64,000 nt of DNA, taken from NCBI RefSeq assembly GCF_021568905.1, contig NZ_JAKGSB010000004.1, positions 248,001 to 312,000 of the forward strand, in the 5' to 3' direction. Made by a program: the position numbers and the translations under genes. Shown here piece by piece: positions 1 through 9,353 of this stretch. The notes beneath the pieces are model-generated. The model was given only the letters and a program-made list of their open reading frames with translations, was not told where the DNA came from and made no database searches. The stretch is from Zavarzinia marina. Lineage in GTDB: Bacteria; Pseudomonadota; Alphaproteobacteria; Zavarziniales; Zavarziniaceae. How positions within the stretch are numbered: position 1 is the stretch's first letter; each line of letters begins with the position of its first letter.

Positions 1-394
1 TCACGGTCTGGGGCAGTTCGGCCGAGACCGGATCGCCCTCGAAGGTGCGGATGTTGCAGACCATGCCTTCCTGCAGCCACACCGCCGGCTCGCCGATCAC
101 ATCGCGCGAGACCAGGATCTGATCGAAGGTCTCGACATCCATGAAGGCGAAATTCTCGCCTTCCGGATAGAGGTACTGATAGTCCCGGTCTTCGAGGCTG
201 ACGCGCTCCACCTGCTCGGACGAGCGGTAGCGTTCCTGCGTCTTCACGCCGTCGCGGATGCCGCGCAGTTCGAGCTGGGCGAAGGCGCCGCCCTTGCCGG
301 GCTGCACCATCTGGGTCTTCAGAACTGCGAACAGCTTGCCGTTGATTTCGACGACATTGCCGACGCGGATCGTATTCGCGTTTACCTTGGGCAT
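1..394 (-). CDS. efp: Elongation factor P (C-terminus beyond window)
   Basis: EF-P rescues ribosomes stalled at polyproline stretches. The visible 131 residues begin MPKVNANTIRVGNVVEINGK, carry the domain I loop VQPGKGGAF with the lysine at position 34 that is normally modified, and continue into the OB-fold domain (RSSEQVERVSLEDRDYQYLY). The last part of domain III lies off the left edge, so no stop codon is seen. The ATG at 392-394 faces epmA divergently across about 100 bases. The presence of K34 together with the neighbouring ligase gene says this EF-P is of the beta-lysylated type. Identification is very secure. Confidence 0.96.
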   Translation of the reverse strand, partial: MPKVNANTIRVGNVVEINGKLFAVLKTQMVQPGKGGAFAQLELRGIRDGVKTQERYRSSEQVERVSLEDRDYQYLYPEGENFAFMDVETFDQILVSRDVIGEPAVWLQEGMVCNIRTFEGDPVSAELPQTV

Positions 395-492
395 GGGGAT
401 TGACTCTAAATGGCCTGTCTGGATGGCGGCGGACCCTATCAGACGCGCCCGCGATGGACAACCGCCACGGCGCCTGCTACGGCCCCTGCATC

Positions 493-1554
493 ATGACCGG
501 ATCGAACCCGCCCCAAAGCGCGCCCTGGTGGCGCCCCGACGTTTTCGCCGCCCGGCGCGACGCGCTTCATGCCCGCGCCGCCGTGACGAAGGCGATCCGC
601 GCCGCCTTCGACGCCCGCGATTTCATCGAGGTGGAGACGCCGGCGCTCCAGGTCAGCCCGGGGATCGAACCGCATCTGATGGCCTTTTCGACCGATCTGG
701 AACCGGCGGACGGCGGGCCGGGCTTGCGCCGGCACCTGCACACCTCGCCCGAATTCGCCATGAAGAAACTGCTGGTCGCGGGCGAAAGCCGGATCTTCCA
801 GATGGCGCGGGTGTGGCGGAACCGGGAACGCTCCGACACCCATCACCCGGAATTCACCATGCTGGAATGGTATCGGACGGGCGCCGGGCTGGACGATCTG
901 ATGGCCGATTGCGAAGCCCTGCTGCGCGCCGCCGCCAGCGCATGCGGTCGCGATCACCTGCTGGTCGCCGGCAAGGCCATTCCCCTGGACGAGGATTTCG
1001 AGCGCCTGTCGATCGAGGAAGCCTTCTTCCTGCATGCGGGCGTCGACCTGTTCGCCACGATCGACGATGACCGCGACCCGAGCCCCGGGCGTCTCCGCGA
1101 AGCGGCGGAGGAGATCGGCATTTCGACCAGCGACGAGGATCGCTGGGAAGATATCTTCTTCAAGATCGCCCTCGACCGGATCGAACCCCATCTGGGCGAG
1201 ACGAAACCGACCTTCCTGACCGACTGGCCGATCTCCATGGCCGCCCTGTCGCGCCCGAACCCGGACGATTCCCGGGTGGCGGAACGTTTCGAGCTCTATG
1301 TCGGGGGTGTGGAACTGGCGAACGCCTTCGGCGAACTGACCGATGCGGCGGAACAGCGCCGGCGCTTCGAAGCCGACTGCGCCTTGAAGGAGAAGCTCTA
1401 CGGCTTCTCCTATCCGATCGACGCGGATTTCCTCGCGGCCTTGGAATGGGGTCTGCCCGAATGTGCCGGCATCGCGCTGGGCGTCGATCGCCTCGTCATG
1501 CTGGCGACGGGGGCGGCGCGAATCGAGGACGTGCTCTGGGCGCCGGTGGTTTGA
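493..1554 (+). CDS. epmA: EF-P--(R)-beta-lysine ligase EpmA
   Basis: This truncated class II lysyl-tRNA synthetase homologue transfers lysine to K34 of EF-P. It lacks the anticodon-binding domain. Class II signatures are visible: FIEVETPALQVSPGIEPHL (motif 1 area), LHTSPEFAMKKLLVAG and FRNRER-type RVWRNRERSDTHHPEFTMLEW (motif 2), and GIALGVDRLVML (motif 3). I chose the ATG at 493 (353 aa) because the protein then begins just before the conserved part, as in the roughly 325-aa E. coli enzyme; in-frame ATGs at 454 and 400 would add a non-conserved leader. Divergent pairing with efp supports the call. Confidence 0.92.
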   Translation: MTGSNPPQSAPWWRPDVFAARRDALHARAAVTKAIRAAFDARDFIEVETPALQVSPGIEPHLMAFSTDLEPADGGPGLRRHLHTSPEFAMKKLLVAGESRIFQMARVWRNRERSDTHHPEFTMLEWYRTGAGLDDLMADCEALLRAAASACGRDHLLVAGKAIPLDEDFERLSIEEAFFLHAGVDLFATIDDDRDPSPGRLREAAEEIGISTSDEDRWEDIFFKIALDRIEPHLGETKPTFLTDWPISMAALSRPNPDDSRVAERFELYVGGVELANAFGELTDAAEQRRRFEADCALKEKLYGFSYPIDADFLAALEWGLPECAGIALGVDRLVMLATGAARIEDVLWAPVV

Positions 1555-1560
1555 ACGGCG

Positions 1561-2430
1561 TCAGGCGGCCTTCGCCGACTTCGCCGCCTTCTCCTCCTCG
1601 CCCGGCATGGGCAGGGTCGCCAGGGTGAGAACCGCGTCGGTCGAGAGGCGGGGTCCGAAGACGCTGGCGATACTGTCGACCGCGCTGGCGAGGCCGCGCC
1701 CGATCTGTCGGCCGATGCTGCCCACCGTGTCGGCGGCGGTATCGACCTGGGCCACCACCACGTCGGCGGCCTTGGCGCCGGCGCTTTCGATCTTCTTGGC
1801 GAAATGATCATAGATCGCGCTGACCGATCGCGGCTTGCCGGATTTGTCGTAGAAGATGTTGCGGTTGGCGGCGGCGGCGGCCGGCAGCAGGTCGGCGCCG
1901 GACGCCTGTGGCGCCTTCTCCATGGTGCGCAGGAAGCGCGACGCCCCGCCGGCACCGAGGAAATGCGCCATATAGAGGTCGGTCGAATTCACCGGGCGCG
2001 TCAGTTTGCCTTCGAGGTAATCCTTGTTGTCGCTGGCGAATTCGGCCCCCATCGCCGCCGCCACCGCCGGATTGTCGCGCAGGTCCAGGATCTCCTTGCG
2101 CAAGCCCTTGTCCGCCACCTTGAGCCGCCCGTTGGAGCAACGCTCGATCGAATCCGCCAGATCGCCCAGACCATGTTCCGCCCCATGGTCCTTCACCATC
2201 TGGAGCCAGGTCTGTTCGATGAACTGATAGAGCCCCCGGGCGGAAGAGGTGCGCGCCTTGGCTTCCGGATCGAAGCCGGATTCGATCTTGGCCTGGGCGA
2301 GCAAGTATTTGAAGTCGACGCCGGTCTTGCAGGATGCGGACTGGATGCCCTGCACCACGTCGGCGCGGATACCGGCATAGGTGCGATCGGTCGCCACGCT
2401 GGTCAGTTCGGTCGGCAAGATCAGGCTCAT
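1561..2430 (-). CDS. Lytic transglycosylase (SLT domain)
   Basis: Predicted 289-aa peptidoglycan-cleaving enzyme. The SLT fold is near the N-terminus, with LLAQAKIESGFDPEAKA containing the catalytic glutamate and SARGLYQFIEQTWL the conserved GLYQ-type motif. The C-terminal half is alanine-rich and not recognised. No signal peptide is seen, so export would need a holin or another route. The ATG at 2428-2430 removes a 49-residue unconserved leader. It is the last leftward gene of the particle cluster, separated by 127 bases from the small membrane gene upstream of it, so it could be either part of the lysis module or a host gene; its 3' end faces epmA with 6 bases between. Confidence 0.85.
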   Translation of the reverse strand: MSLILPTELTSVATDRTYAGIRADVVQGIQSASCKTGVDFKYLLAQAKIESGFDPEAKARTSSARGLYQFIEQTWLQMVKDHGAEHGLGDLADSIERCSNGRLKVADKGLRKEILDLRDNPAVAAAMGAEFASDNKDYLEGKLTRPVNSTDLYMAHFLGAGGASRFLRTMEKAPQASGADLLPAAAAANRNIFYDKSGKPRSVSAIYDHFAKKIESAGAKAADVVVAQVDTAADTVGSIGRQIGRGLASAVDSIASVFGPRLSTDAVLTLATLPMPGEEEKAAKSAKAA

Positions 2431-2464
2431 TCCAAGGTCCTCCCCGGCAATCCGGTCCCGGCTG

Positions 2465-2483
2465 CCCGGCGAAAATTGCCGGG
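2465..2483. other. Short hairpin CCCGGC-N7-GCCGGG
   Basis: A perfect 6-bp GC stem with an AT-rich 7-base loop (gaaaatt) sits between the transglycosylase start and the small membrane gene. There is no T-run on either side, so it is not a convincing intrinsic terminator. It may separate the last gene from the rest of the transcript. Confidence 0.3.
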
Positions 2484-2557
2484 TTGCCATGGCGCCGCGC
2501 CGGATTTCGGGGGCTGGCGCGGTGCCACGCCCCCTATCCTGCGAAGACCATGCCAAG

Positions 2558-2740
2558 TCAGCGATCGGACCGGGCATTGCCGACGTTGAGCGCCAGCAGT
2601 TCGATCAGGCGGCGCAGCACCCTGACGATGCCGTCGTCCTTCGGGCTGGGGGTCAGGGCGGCGATGGCGGAGGCGGCGGCCACCACCGTGGTGGCGACGC
2701 TCAGCAGGGCGTCGCCGTTGCGGACGATATAGTCGATCAT
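2558..2740 (-). CDS. Small membrane protein, holin-like
   Basis: A 60-aa protein: one hydrophobic segment (about residues 11-30, ALLSVATTVVAAASAIAAL) followed by PSPKDDGIVRVLRRLIELLA, an amphipathic tail with basic residues. Proteins of this size and plan often accompany endolysins in alphaproteobacterial phage and GTA-like clusters. Its start lies 10 bases after the stop of the SleB-type hydrolase, so the two are co-transcribed. A holin role is inferred from size, membrane segment and neighbourhood only; no family motif is recognised. Confidence 0.62.
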   Translation of the reverse strand: MIDYIVRNGDALLSVATTVVAAASAIAALTPSPKDDGIVRVLRRLIELLALNVGNARSDR

Positions 2741-2750
2741 GGAAACCTCC

Positions 2751-3236
2751 TCAGGGGCCGATGCGATAGAAGTGATGGCGACCGATGGCGACCAGGGGGC
2801 GCCGCCCCCGGGCCCAGGCGGGCCGCACGCCCCGGGCGTGATAGTGATCGGCGCCGGCGGTCGGATCGCCCGCGCGGCCGTCGAGGGCGGCATCGGCGAT
2901 CAGCCGGGCCGGCCGCAGCGCCGCGTCGTCGGGCACCATGGCGAGAAGCCTCGCGCGGTTCGGGTCGTCCCGGTTCCAGCACGAGAACTGCCAGGGCGCG
3001 CGGCAGACCGAGACCGCGTCGGGCCCGCCCCACCACAGCGGCTTCTGGCCGAGCGCGACGCGGCGCCCGCTGGCACGCATGCGGTTGACGATGACGGCGG
3101 CGACGGCGGCCATGCCCGGCACGCCCTCGCCCCGCGCCTCGCCCCAGAGGGTGCGGGCCAGCGTGTCGCGATCCGCCTCGCCCGGCGGCGGCAGATCCGC
3201 CAGGCGCGCGGCGAAGGGTGGCTGGGGCGCGCTCAT
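2751..3236 (-). CDS. Cell wall hydrolase, SleB family
   Basis: A 161-aa peptidoglycan hydrolase of the SleB/CwlJ type (Hydrolase_2). The family signature starts at TLARTLWGEARGEGVPGMAA with its catalytic glutamate, followed by VAAVIVNRMR, and later WQFSCWNRDDPN and ADHYHARGVRPAWA, all typical of the family. There is no signal peptide. It overlaps the preceding coiled-coil membrane gene by ATGA (3233-3236) and is followed by the tiny membrane protein. This layout is that of a phage-style lysis cassette placed at the tail end of the particle operon. Confidence 0.87.
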   Translation of the reverse strand: MSAPQPPFAARLADLPPPGEADRDTLARTLWGEARGEGVPGMAAVAAVIVNRMRASGRRVALGQKPLWWGGPDAVSVCRAPWQFSCWNRDDPNRARLLAMVPDDAALRPARLIADAALDGRAGDPTAGADHYHARGVRPAWARGRRPLVAIGRHHFYRIGP

Positions 3237-3544
3237 TCCCGCCCCTCCGGCACACGCAGCTCCATCTGGCGAAGCCGGAGCTCGAGATCGGCGAGGCGGC
3301 CGTCGACCCGGCCGAATTCGCGCCGCGCCTCCGCCGCCGGAAAGGTGAAGCGCCCGCCTTCCTTCAATTCGGCGATCTGTTCGCGCAAGGCCTCGATCTG
3401 CACGCGAAGGGCCGCGACGCTCGCCGTCGTCTCGGCGACGCCATTCGCCATCCAGACCACCCCCGCCGTCAGCAGGGCGCCGATCGCAAGCGCCGCCTGG
3501 CGTTCCAGGGCGCTCGCGCGACGTGTCGGATCGGAACCGTCCAT
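3233..3544 (-). CDS. Coiled-coil membrane protein, spanin- or Rz-like
   Basis: A 103-aa protein with one transmembrane helix near the N-terminus (about residues 18-36, ALAIGALLTAGVVWMANGV) and then a heptad-like stretch (VAALRVQIEALREQIAELKE, then VDGRLADLELRLRQMELRV). An N-terminal anchor plus a periplasmic coiled coil is the plan of Rz/i-spanins, but no sequence family is recognised. The ATG at 3542-3544 was chosen because upstream in-frame codons overlap the neighbouring gene. It sits between a small hypothetical gene and the SleB hydrolase and shares a 4-bp overlap with the latter. Confidence 0.7.
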   Translation of the reverse strand: MDGSDPTRRASALERQAALAIGALLTAGVVWMANGVAETTASVAALRVQIEALREQIAELKEGGRFTFPAAEARREFGRVDGRLADLELRLRQMELRVPEGRE

Positions 3545-3558
3545 CCGTCTTCTCCCCT

Positions 3559-3849
3559 TCAGCCGTCGAGCGCGGCGAGTTGCGCCAGCGCCGCGTCGCG
3601 CGCCGCCAGCGCGCGATCGAGGGCGGCGGCGAGATCGGTCGAAAAGGCGGCGCCGATCGTCTCGATGGTGATGCCGAGGTCGGCCGCCTGGGCGACGTTC
3701 AGGGCCTGGCGCAGGCGCGTCAGACCGCCGATCGCCGCCGCCTCCTCCATGGTCTCGGCGGTTTCGACGACATCGACCTGAAAGGCCGGCACGCCCGGTT
3801 CGCCATAGGCCGACGGCACCCAGAGAAAGGATCTGATCGCAATCTGCAT
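3559..3849 (-). CDS. Hypothetical protein in particle cluster
   Basis: A 96-aa protein, MQIAIRSFLWVPSAYGEPGV at the N-terminus, with an alanine-rich, helix-prone C-terminal half (TDLAAALDRALAARDAALAQ). No signal peptide or membrane segment is evident. The start follows the stop of the DUF2793 gene by 2 bases, so translation is probably coupled. It could be a small fibre-associated or chaperone protein for the DUF2793 product, but the sequence does not say. Confidence 0.72.
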   Translation of the reverse strand: MQIAIRSFLWVPSAYGEPGVPAFQVDVVETAETMEEAAAIGGLTRLRQALNVAQAADLGITIETIGAAFSTDLAAALDRALAARDAALAQLAALDG

Positions 3850-3851
3850 CG

Positions 3852-5345
3852 TTACAAACTCCCATAGGAAAGGAGACGCCAGGCCGCGCCGTCGAATTCG
3901 ACGGCGCACCAGGTGCCGGTGGCCAGCGCGCGCAAGCCGCCGACGTCGAGCGGGAAGGCGCCGCCGCCCGTCCGCACGATGTGAAAGCGCGTGCCGGCGG
4001 CGGCGTTGAGGGTCGAAAGGGTGATGCCGCGGCCCGCGGTCAGGGTGGCCGTATGGCGGATCACCGGCGCATCGACGAGGGCGGCGAGGCTGAAGTCGGC
4101 GTCGCCCGTCCATACGGCGCAGCCGCCTTCCTTCAGGCGCGCCCAATGGGCACCGTCATGCCGGACGACGCCGCCGCCGCCGCCGAGATCGGCGACGAAG
4201 GCGAGATCGCCCTGGGCCGGCGTCACGGACGACAGGGTCGCGACGGTCAGTACCCTGAGGCGATGCAGGCGATCGGCGGAGATCACGCAATTGGCGCCGA
4301 ACAGGGAGAGCCCGCTGTCGCCTTCGAAGCGCGCCACTTCCATCAGGCTGGCGGAACCGAGCGGGCACAGGCGCAGGCGCCAGCGCGTCGCCATGTCGCC
4401 GCTCGCCGGCACCGGCGAGATTACCTGGATCACTTCTTCGCCAACCAGCGGGTAACTCGAACCGTCATAGGCGGTGGCGGAAAGGCGGAACAGGAGATCG
4501 TTCTTCTGCACCGCCACCGGCGCGGCGCCGGTGCCGCGCGCCTTCTGCATCTTCAGGATCGGCCCGATGGCATTGTCCGAATAGGCCGAGAGATTGACCG
4601 CGACGCTGCCCCCCGACCAGGAATAGGCGAGCGAGCCCGTGCTATCCGCATTGAAGCTGCCGCCCATCGCGACGCCGCCGGCGAGCGGCAGGGCACCCGC
4701 CGCCGCCAGGAGATCGCCCCCGGCCGCGCTCGCCATCAGGCCGCGCATGAAGGGCGTGAAGGCGAAACTGTCGATCGTATCGGCACCGGTCAGCACCAGG
4801 CCCCGATCCGCCGCCCAGGTCGCGGCGGCGACGGCGTCGAGCCTGCCGGCATGAGCCTGCACCGTCGTGCCGACGGCGGCGGGTTGCAGGGCGCTGGTCG
4901 CCAGTGCCCCTTCGGATGCCGTCGCGAAGAGGGCCGCGTCGCCATCGTCGAGCTTGCCGTCGAGGGCGGCGTCGAGCCCGGCGACATCGGCGATGGCGAT
5001 ACCGGCCGAAACACCGATCGGCGCCCAGCCGGCGATGCCCCGCACCAGGGTGAGGCCCTCGGCCGCGACATGGACGATCATCCCCGCGAAGGCGGCATGA
5101 AAGCGCCACGCCGTGCCGTACCATCCGGCGAGTTGGCCGTCGCGCCCGGCCCAGGCACCGGTGGCGCCGGGACCGACGATATGGCATTGGCCGGCGGCAG
5201 GGGCTTCCGGCGGTGCCGTCCGGTCGCGATCCAGGACCACGGCCTGGACCAGCAGGTCGAGACCGTTCAAGGCCTCGTTGTGGGTTACTTCCTTCTGGGC
5301 CTGGGATTGCACGATATAGGGCATGGCCAGACGCGGGGTCGCCAT
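3852..5345 (-). CDS. DUF2793 family protein (likely tail fibre or spike)
   Basis: A 497-aa protein starting MATPRLAMPYIVQSQAQKE, the hallmark opening of DUF2793 (PYI..SQAQKEVTHNEAL). This domain is found in phage and GTA-associated tail proteins of alphaproteobacteria. The middle is low-complexity alanine/glycine-rich, as in elongated fibres, and the C-terminus ends in a compact segment GTWCAVEFDGAAWRLLSYGS. It lies directly after the megatron gene, where host-recognition proteins are expected. The role in cell attachment is inference from position and domain. Confidence 0.86.
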   Translation of the reverse strand: MATPRLAMPYIVQSQAQKEVTHNEALNGLDLLVQAVVLDRDRTAPPEAPAAGQCHIVGPGATGAWAGRDGQLAGWYGTAWRFHAAFAGMIVHVAAEGLTLVRGIAGWAPIGVSAGIAIADVAGLDAALDGKLDDGDAALFATASEGALATSALQPAAVGTTVQAHAGRLDAVAAATWAADRGLVLTGADTIDSFAFTPFMRGLMASAAGGDLLAAAGALPLAGGVAMGGSFNADSTGSLAYSWSGGSVAVNLSAYSDNAIGPILKMQKARGTGAAPVAVQKNDLLFRLSATAYDGSSYPLVGEEVIQVISPVPASGDMATRWRLRLCPLGSASLMEVARFEGDSGLSLFGANCVISADRLHRLRVLTVATLSSVTPAQGDLAFVADLGGGGGVVRHDGAHWARLKEGGCAVWTGDADFSLAALVDAPVIRHTATLTAGRGITLSTLNAAAGTRFHIVRTGGGAFPLDVGGLRALATGTWCAVEFDGAAWRLLSYGSL

Positions 5346-5370
5346 GGGTCACCTCCGGAAATGAATGGAT

Positions 5371-8300
5371 TCAGACCGTCGCGACGGCCCCGATGCCCCG
5401 GCCGAAGACGGCCGAGACCTGATGCACGCGGATGACGACGGCCGAGGGCAGCCAGCCGAAATCCGCCGTCTGCGCCGCCGCGTCATAGTCCGCGAAGGCT
5501 TCGGTCACGGCGATCGTCCGCTTCACCGCCGGCCCGGCGCCGTCGAGGACGTCGATCTCGTAGCGCTCCGCCTCCTCGTTCAGGGCGACGTCGACGCCGT
5601 CGGCCCAGACCCCGCCGAAGCGGGTCCGCCGGATCCAGGCGATGCGCAGGTTGCCGGCACCGTCGCGCCGGCCCGTGACATGGACCGGGGCATAGGGGCG
5701 AAGGCCCCGCCCCTCGGCGGTGAAGACCGTCGTGCCCCAGGCGGGATCGTCCGCCGGCAGCGTTGCGGGGCCGAAACGATAGTCCCGGGCCACCCCCCGT
5801 GCGGACAACGGCAGATCCACCTGGCGCAGCGCGCCGTTCAGCAGGACCACCGGCGCCCCGGCGGCGAGCGGGGCGCGCATGGCATGCTCGGTGCCGAGAC
5901 GGCCGCGCAACAGGCCGCGCAGATCGAAACGGCGGGTGCCGACGGTCGCCGCCTCGGCGAACTGCAGGATTTCCCATTCGCCGTCCGCATTGCCGATCGC
6001 GAGCGCATTGACGTCGCCCGCCAGCAGGTCGTCGCGCGCGCGCCCGGCCAGCACGCCGGTCTGCAGCTCGACGCCGAGCACGTTACCCTCGTCCCAGAAG
6101 TCCGCCGGACCGTCATAGAGCGGATAGGTGGTAACCCCCATGGTGGCGGAGAGCGGCAGCAGGGCGACACGGCCGAAGCCCGCGCCCGTCGCCGTCGCCT
6201 CCACCGCCACGGTCACCGCCGGGCTGGTCGCGGCGGCGGCCCAGGGACGGTGACCGGCATCGTCTTCCGACAGGACGGGCAGGTCGAGCAGGCGAAGGCC
6301 GAGGCCGACCGGCGCCGGCAGGCGGGAGATCGTGGCGGGCCGGCCCTCGGCCAGGACCGGGCCGTGGATCGACGGTTCGACCGCCACCGCCTCTACCGCC
6401 CGCCCCGGCCCGTCGGTGATCCGGCCGAGACGCAGCAGCAGGTCGCCGCCCGGCGTCGAGAGGCGGACCACGTCCCCCGGATCGAGCGCCAGGCGCGAAG
6501 GCGGCAGGGTCAGGCGGGCGCCATCACGGCCGATCCAGGCGGCGGCCAGCAGGCGCTCGGCGGTGCGCCGGGCCTGCCCCTCGTCCATCGCCAGGGGCAG
6601 GCCCATCTGGCTGCGCCCCGCGGCCCCGCCCACCAGGCGGCGGCTGACCGCCGTGCCCTGTCGATAGTCGCGGGCGACATCGGTGAAGGCGATGGCGATT
6701 TCCGCCGGCAGATCCGTCTCCTGGGCGCGGATCAGGGCATAGTCGGCGCCGCTCTCGGCCGCGACCAGATCGTCGGGGGTCAGGCTCGCCACCGCCTCCC
6801 CGCCGCGCGGCAGGAAGCGCAGGCGCCCGCCCACCTCCACCGCGTCGAAGTCGAAGGCGGCCATCAGGGCCTCGATCTCGCCGCGCGGTGCCGCCGGGCG
6901 ATCGCGCAGATAGCCGGTGACGATGCCGGCAAGGCGCGAGACGTCGATCATGCCGTCGCCGAGACCGACCCGGGCGCAGAGGCCGCGCACCAGCCCCGCC
7001 AGATCGCCGCCCGCGACCTTGCCGTTCAGCCAATGGCCGACGGTCCAGAGATCGCAGTCGCCCCAGAGGTCGCTGCGCGCCGGCCAGGCCGGAAACGGCC
7101 GCGCATCCCAGGTCCAGACCGCGATTTCGCCCACCATGCGGCCGCCATAGACGGCGGAGACCGGATTGGTCGCGGCATCCGGCCCGAAATGGTCGAGCCA
7201 GGCGTCGAGCCCGGCGCGCTGCACCAGATCGTCCCGCGTGCCGGCGGAGAAATGGGGCAGCGCGGATTCGGAGGATTTGGGATCGAAGAAGACATTCGGC
7301 TGATTGGTGCCCCGATCGATGCCGGGAATGCCCAGTTCGGTGAACCAGATCGGCTTGCCCTCGGGCACCCAGGCGGTCGGCATCGGGCGTTCCACGCCGC
7401 CGTCGCGTTCGTGGTGAGGGTTGGACCACCAGGACCGGATGTCCTTCGGCCGGAACACCCAGGGCTTGCCGTGCGCACCGTCGGTGATCGGGCTGCGGAT
7501 CTGGCCGGCGCGGTCCGCCTCGCTGGCGTAATACCAATCGTATTGCTCCCCGCCCTCGATCCCGGCGCGCAGATAGGCGGGGTCGTGAGGCCCGGCGAAC
7601 CCCGCCACATGATCGAGATGGCCGGCGCCGTCGCGCCAGTCGGTCAGGGGCAGGTAGTTGTCGATGCCGACGGCGTCGATATTCCCGTCCGCCCACAGGG
7701 GATCCAGGTGATAGCGGATGTCGCCGCTGCCGTCCGCCGGCTGGTGGCCGAAATATTCCGACCAGTCGGCGCCATAGGTGAGCGCCACCCCCGCGCCCAT
7801 GACCGCGCGGCAGTCGGCCGCGATCGCGCGCAGGTGGCCGACGAAGGGATAATCGCCGGACGCATTCCGCAGCGTCGTCAGGCCGCGCAGTTCCGACCCG
7901 ATCAGAAAGGCGTCGACCGCGCCCGGATCGACGGCATTCACCGCCGCCACCAGGCGGGCGTAGTGCAGGATGAAGCGGCGATAGGACCATTCGGCCGGTC
8001 CGCCATAGCCGACCGAGACGGCATTGGTGCCGCCGTCGACCGCGACCGAGACATCGGCCGGTGCGACGGTGCCGGCGAAGGCGTCGACCTGCGCCCCGGC
8101 CCCGGCCGTGCCGTCGTCGCTGCCGGCGTAACCGGGGGCGACGGCGGCGGTGATCCGCCCGCGCCAGGGATGCGCCGCCTGGCCGACACCGGCGCCATGG
8201 TCGCTGTAGGGATCGGGCAGCGCATTGTCCGCCGGAATATCCATGAACAGGAAGGGATAGAGGCCGACGGCATAACCCCTGGCCTTCAGCTCGCGAATGG

Positions 8301-9351
8301 CGCGCACCAGGGATTCATCGGACGGGGTGCCGCCATAGGCATTGTGGCCGTTGGCCGGATTGATCGAGATGACGGGCACGCCCGCGCGGTTCTGGCCGTG
8401 GACCGTCCAGGTCACGGCATTGCGCCCGTCGAATGTGTGCTTCGCCGCGATCTCGGCCCGGGGCCGGATGGTGCAGTGGCCGGCACGCAGATCGTCGCCG
8501 AACCAGCCGACGACGACGAAGACCCGGCGCACCGCCGGCAGGCTGGCGGCGAGATCGTCGAGCGCGGGCATCAGGTCCGCTCTCGCGTCTCCCGCGCTCC
8601 GGTTCTGCGGCGTCTGCGCGCCCTCGGCGCCGCCGGCACTGCCGGCCGTGATCACCCGCGTATCATAGACGAATTCCCCGCCGCCCGGGATCAGGCTGAC
8701 CGCGCCGATCCGATCCTCCAGCCCGATGCCGCCCGGCGGCGGCACCCGGCGGAACACCTCGAAGGTCAGCTGCGGCAGGCGGTTGCCGAATTTTTCCAGC
8801 GCCAGATTTTCGAAGACGACATAGGCGGTGCCGCGATAGGCCGGCACCTGCCCCGTGCCCTCGACGCCTTCGATCAGGGGATCGGGATCCTGTTCGAAGT
8901 CGCCGGGATGGAAGCGCCAGGTGACGCCGGTCAGGTCCAGCGGCTTGCCGTCGGCCCAGACGCGCCACAGCCGGTCCACCGGGCCTTCGCACAAGGCGAC
9001 CGCGAAACTGGCGTAATAGCTGTAGGTGGTGACGGAACTGCCGCCGCCGCTGCCGCCCTTGCCGCCGCCCGAGCTTTCGGTGGTCGGCACCTCGCGGAAG
9101 CGGGTGGCCCAGATGATCTGCCCGGCAAGCCGCGCGCGCCCGGCGAATTCCGGCACCGGCGCGCCTTCGGTCGAACTCTGGACCTGGAGATCCGAAAGGC
9201 GATTGCCTTCGCGATGCACCGTCTCGGAAAAGAGCTGGCGGTCGACATAGGCTCCGACGGCGGTCGCGGCGGCGGTGGCGATCGCCGCCACCCACAGCGA
9301 ACTGGAAGCGGTGAGCGCCGTCGCGGCCGCGGTCAGGACGAGAGTCGCCAT
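5371..9351 (-). CDS. GTA-type baseplate megatron / tail-tip protein (RcGTA g15-like)
   Basis: A 1326-aa protein, close to the size of the RcGTA g15 megatron. After a hydrophobic N-terminus it carries the region that matches phage tail proteins, a GTA TIM-barrel-like domain in the middle (seen around PVISINPANGHNAYGGTPSD, GADWSEYFGH, DPLWADGNIDAVGIDNYLPL, WFTELGIPGIDRGTNQPNVF), and a C-terminal tail-fibre-type domain. The ATG at 9349-9351 is preferred because the longer frame would run into the peptidase gene, whose stop lies 2 bases upstream. In RcGTA this protein closes the baseplate and contacts the cell envelope. Confidence 0.93.
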   Translation of the reverse strand: MATLVLTAAATALTASSSLWVAAIATAAATAVGAYVDRQLFSETVHREGNRLSDLQVQSSTEGAPVPEFAGRARLAGQIIWATRFREVPTTESSGGGKGGSGGGSSVTTYSYYASFAVALCEGPVDRLWRVWADGKPLDLTGVTWRFHPGDFEQDPDPLIEGVEGTGQVPAYRGTAYVVFENLALEKFGNRLPQLTFEVFRRVPPPGGIGLEDRIGAVSLIPGGGEFVYDTRVITAGSAGGAEGAQTPQNRSAGDARADLMPALDDLAASLPAVRRVFVVVGWFGDDLRAGHCTIRPRAEIAAKHTFDGRNAVTWTVHGQNRAGVPVISINPANGHNAYGGTPSDESLVRAIRELKARGYAVGLYPFLFMDIPADNALPDPYSDHGAGVGQAAHPWRGRITAAVAPGYAGSDDGTAGAGAQVDAFAGTVAPADVSVAVDGGTNAVSVGYGGPAEWSYRRFILHYARLVAAVNAVDPGAVDAFLIGSELRGLTTLRNASGDYPFVGHLRAIAADCRAVMGAGVALTYGADWSEYFGHQPADGSGDIRYHLDPLWADGNIDAVGIDNYLPLTDWRDGAGHLDHVAGFAGPHDPAYLRAGIEGGEQYDWYYASEADRAGQIRSPITDGAHGKPWVFRPKDIRSWWSNPHHERDGGVERPMPTAWVPEGKPIWFTELGIPGIDRGTNQPNVFFDPKSSESALPHFSAGTRDDLVQRAGLDAWLDHFGPDAATNPVSAVYGGRMVGEIAVWTWDARPFPAWPARSDLWGDCDLWTVGHWLNGKVAGGDLAGLVRGLCARVGLGDGMIDVSRLAGIVTGYLRDRPAAPRGEIEALMAAFDFDAVEVGGRLRFLPRGGEAVASLTPDDLVAAESGADYALIRAQETDLPAEIAIAFTDVARDYRQGTAVSRRLVGGAAGRSQMGLPLAMDEGQARRTAERLLAAAWIGRDGARLTLPPSRLALDPGDVVRLSTPGGDLLLRLGRITDGPGRAVEAVAVEPSIHGPVLAEGRPATISRLPAPVGLGLRLLDLPVLSEDDAGHRPWAAAATSPAVTVAVEATATGAGFGRVALLPLSATMGVTTYPLYDGPADFWDEGNVLGVELQTGVLAGRARDDLLAGDVNALAIGNADGEWEILQFAEAATVGTRRFDLRGLLRGRLGTEHAMRAPLAAGAPVVLLNGALRQVDLPLSARGVARDYRFGPATLPADDPAWGTTVFTAEGRGLRPYAPVHVTGRRDGAGNLRIAWIRRTRFGGVWADGVDVALNEEAERYEIDVLDGAGPAVKRTIAVTEAFADYDAAAQTADFGWLPSAVVIRVHQVSAVFGRGIGAVATV

Positions 9352-9353
9352 GG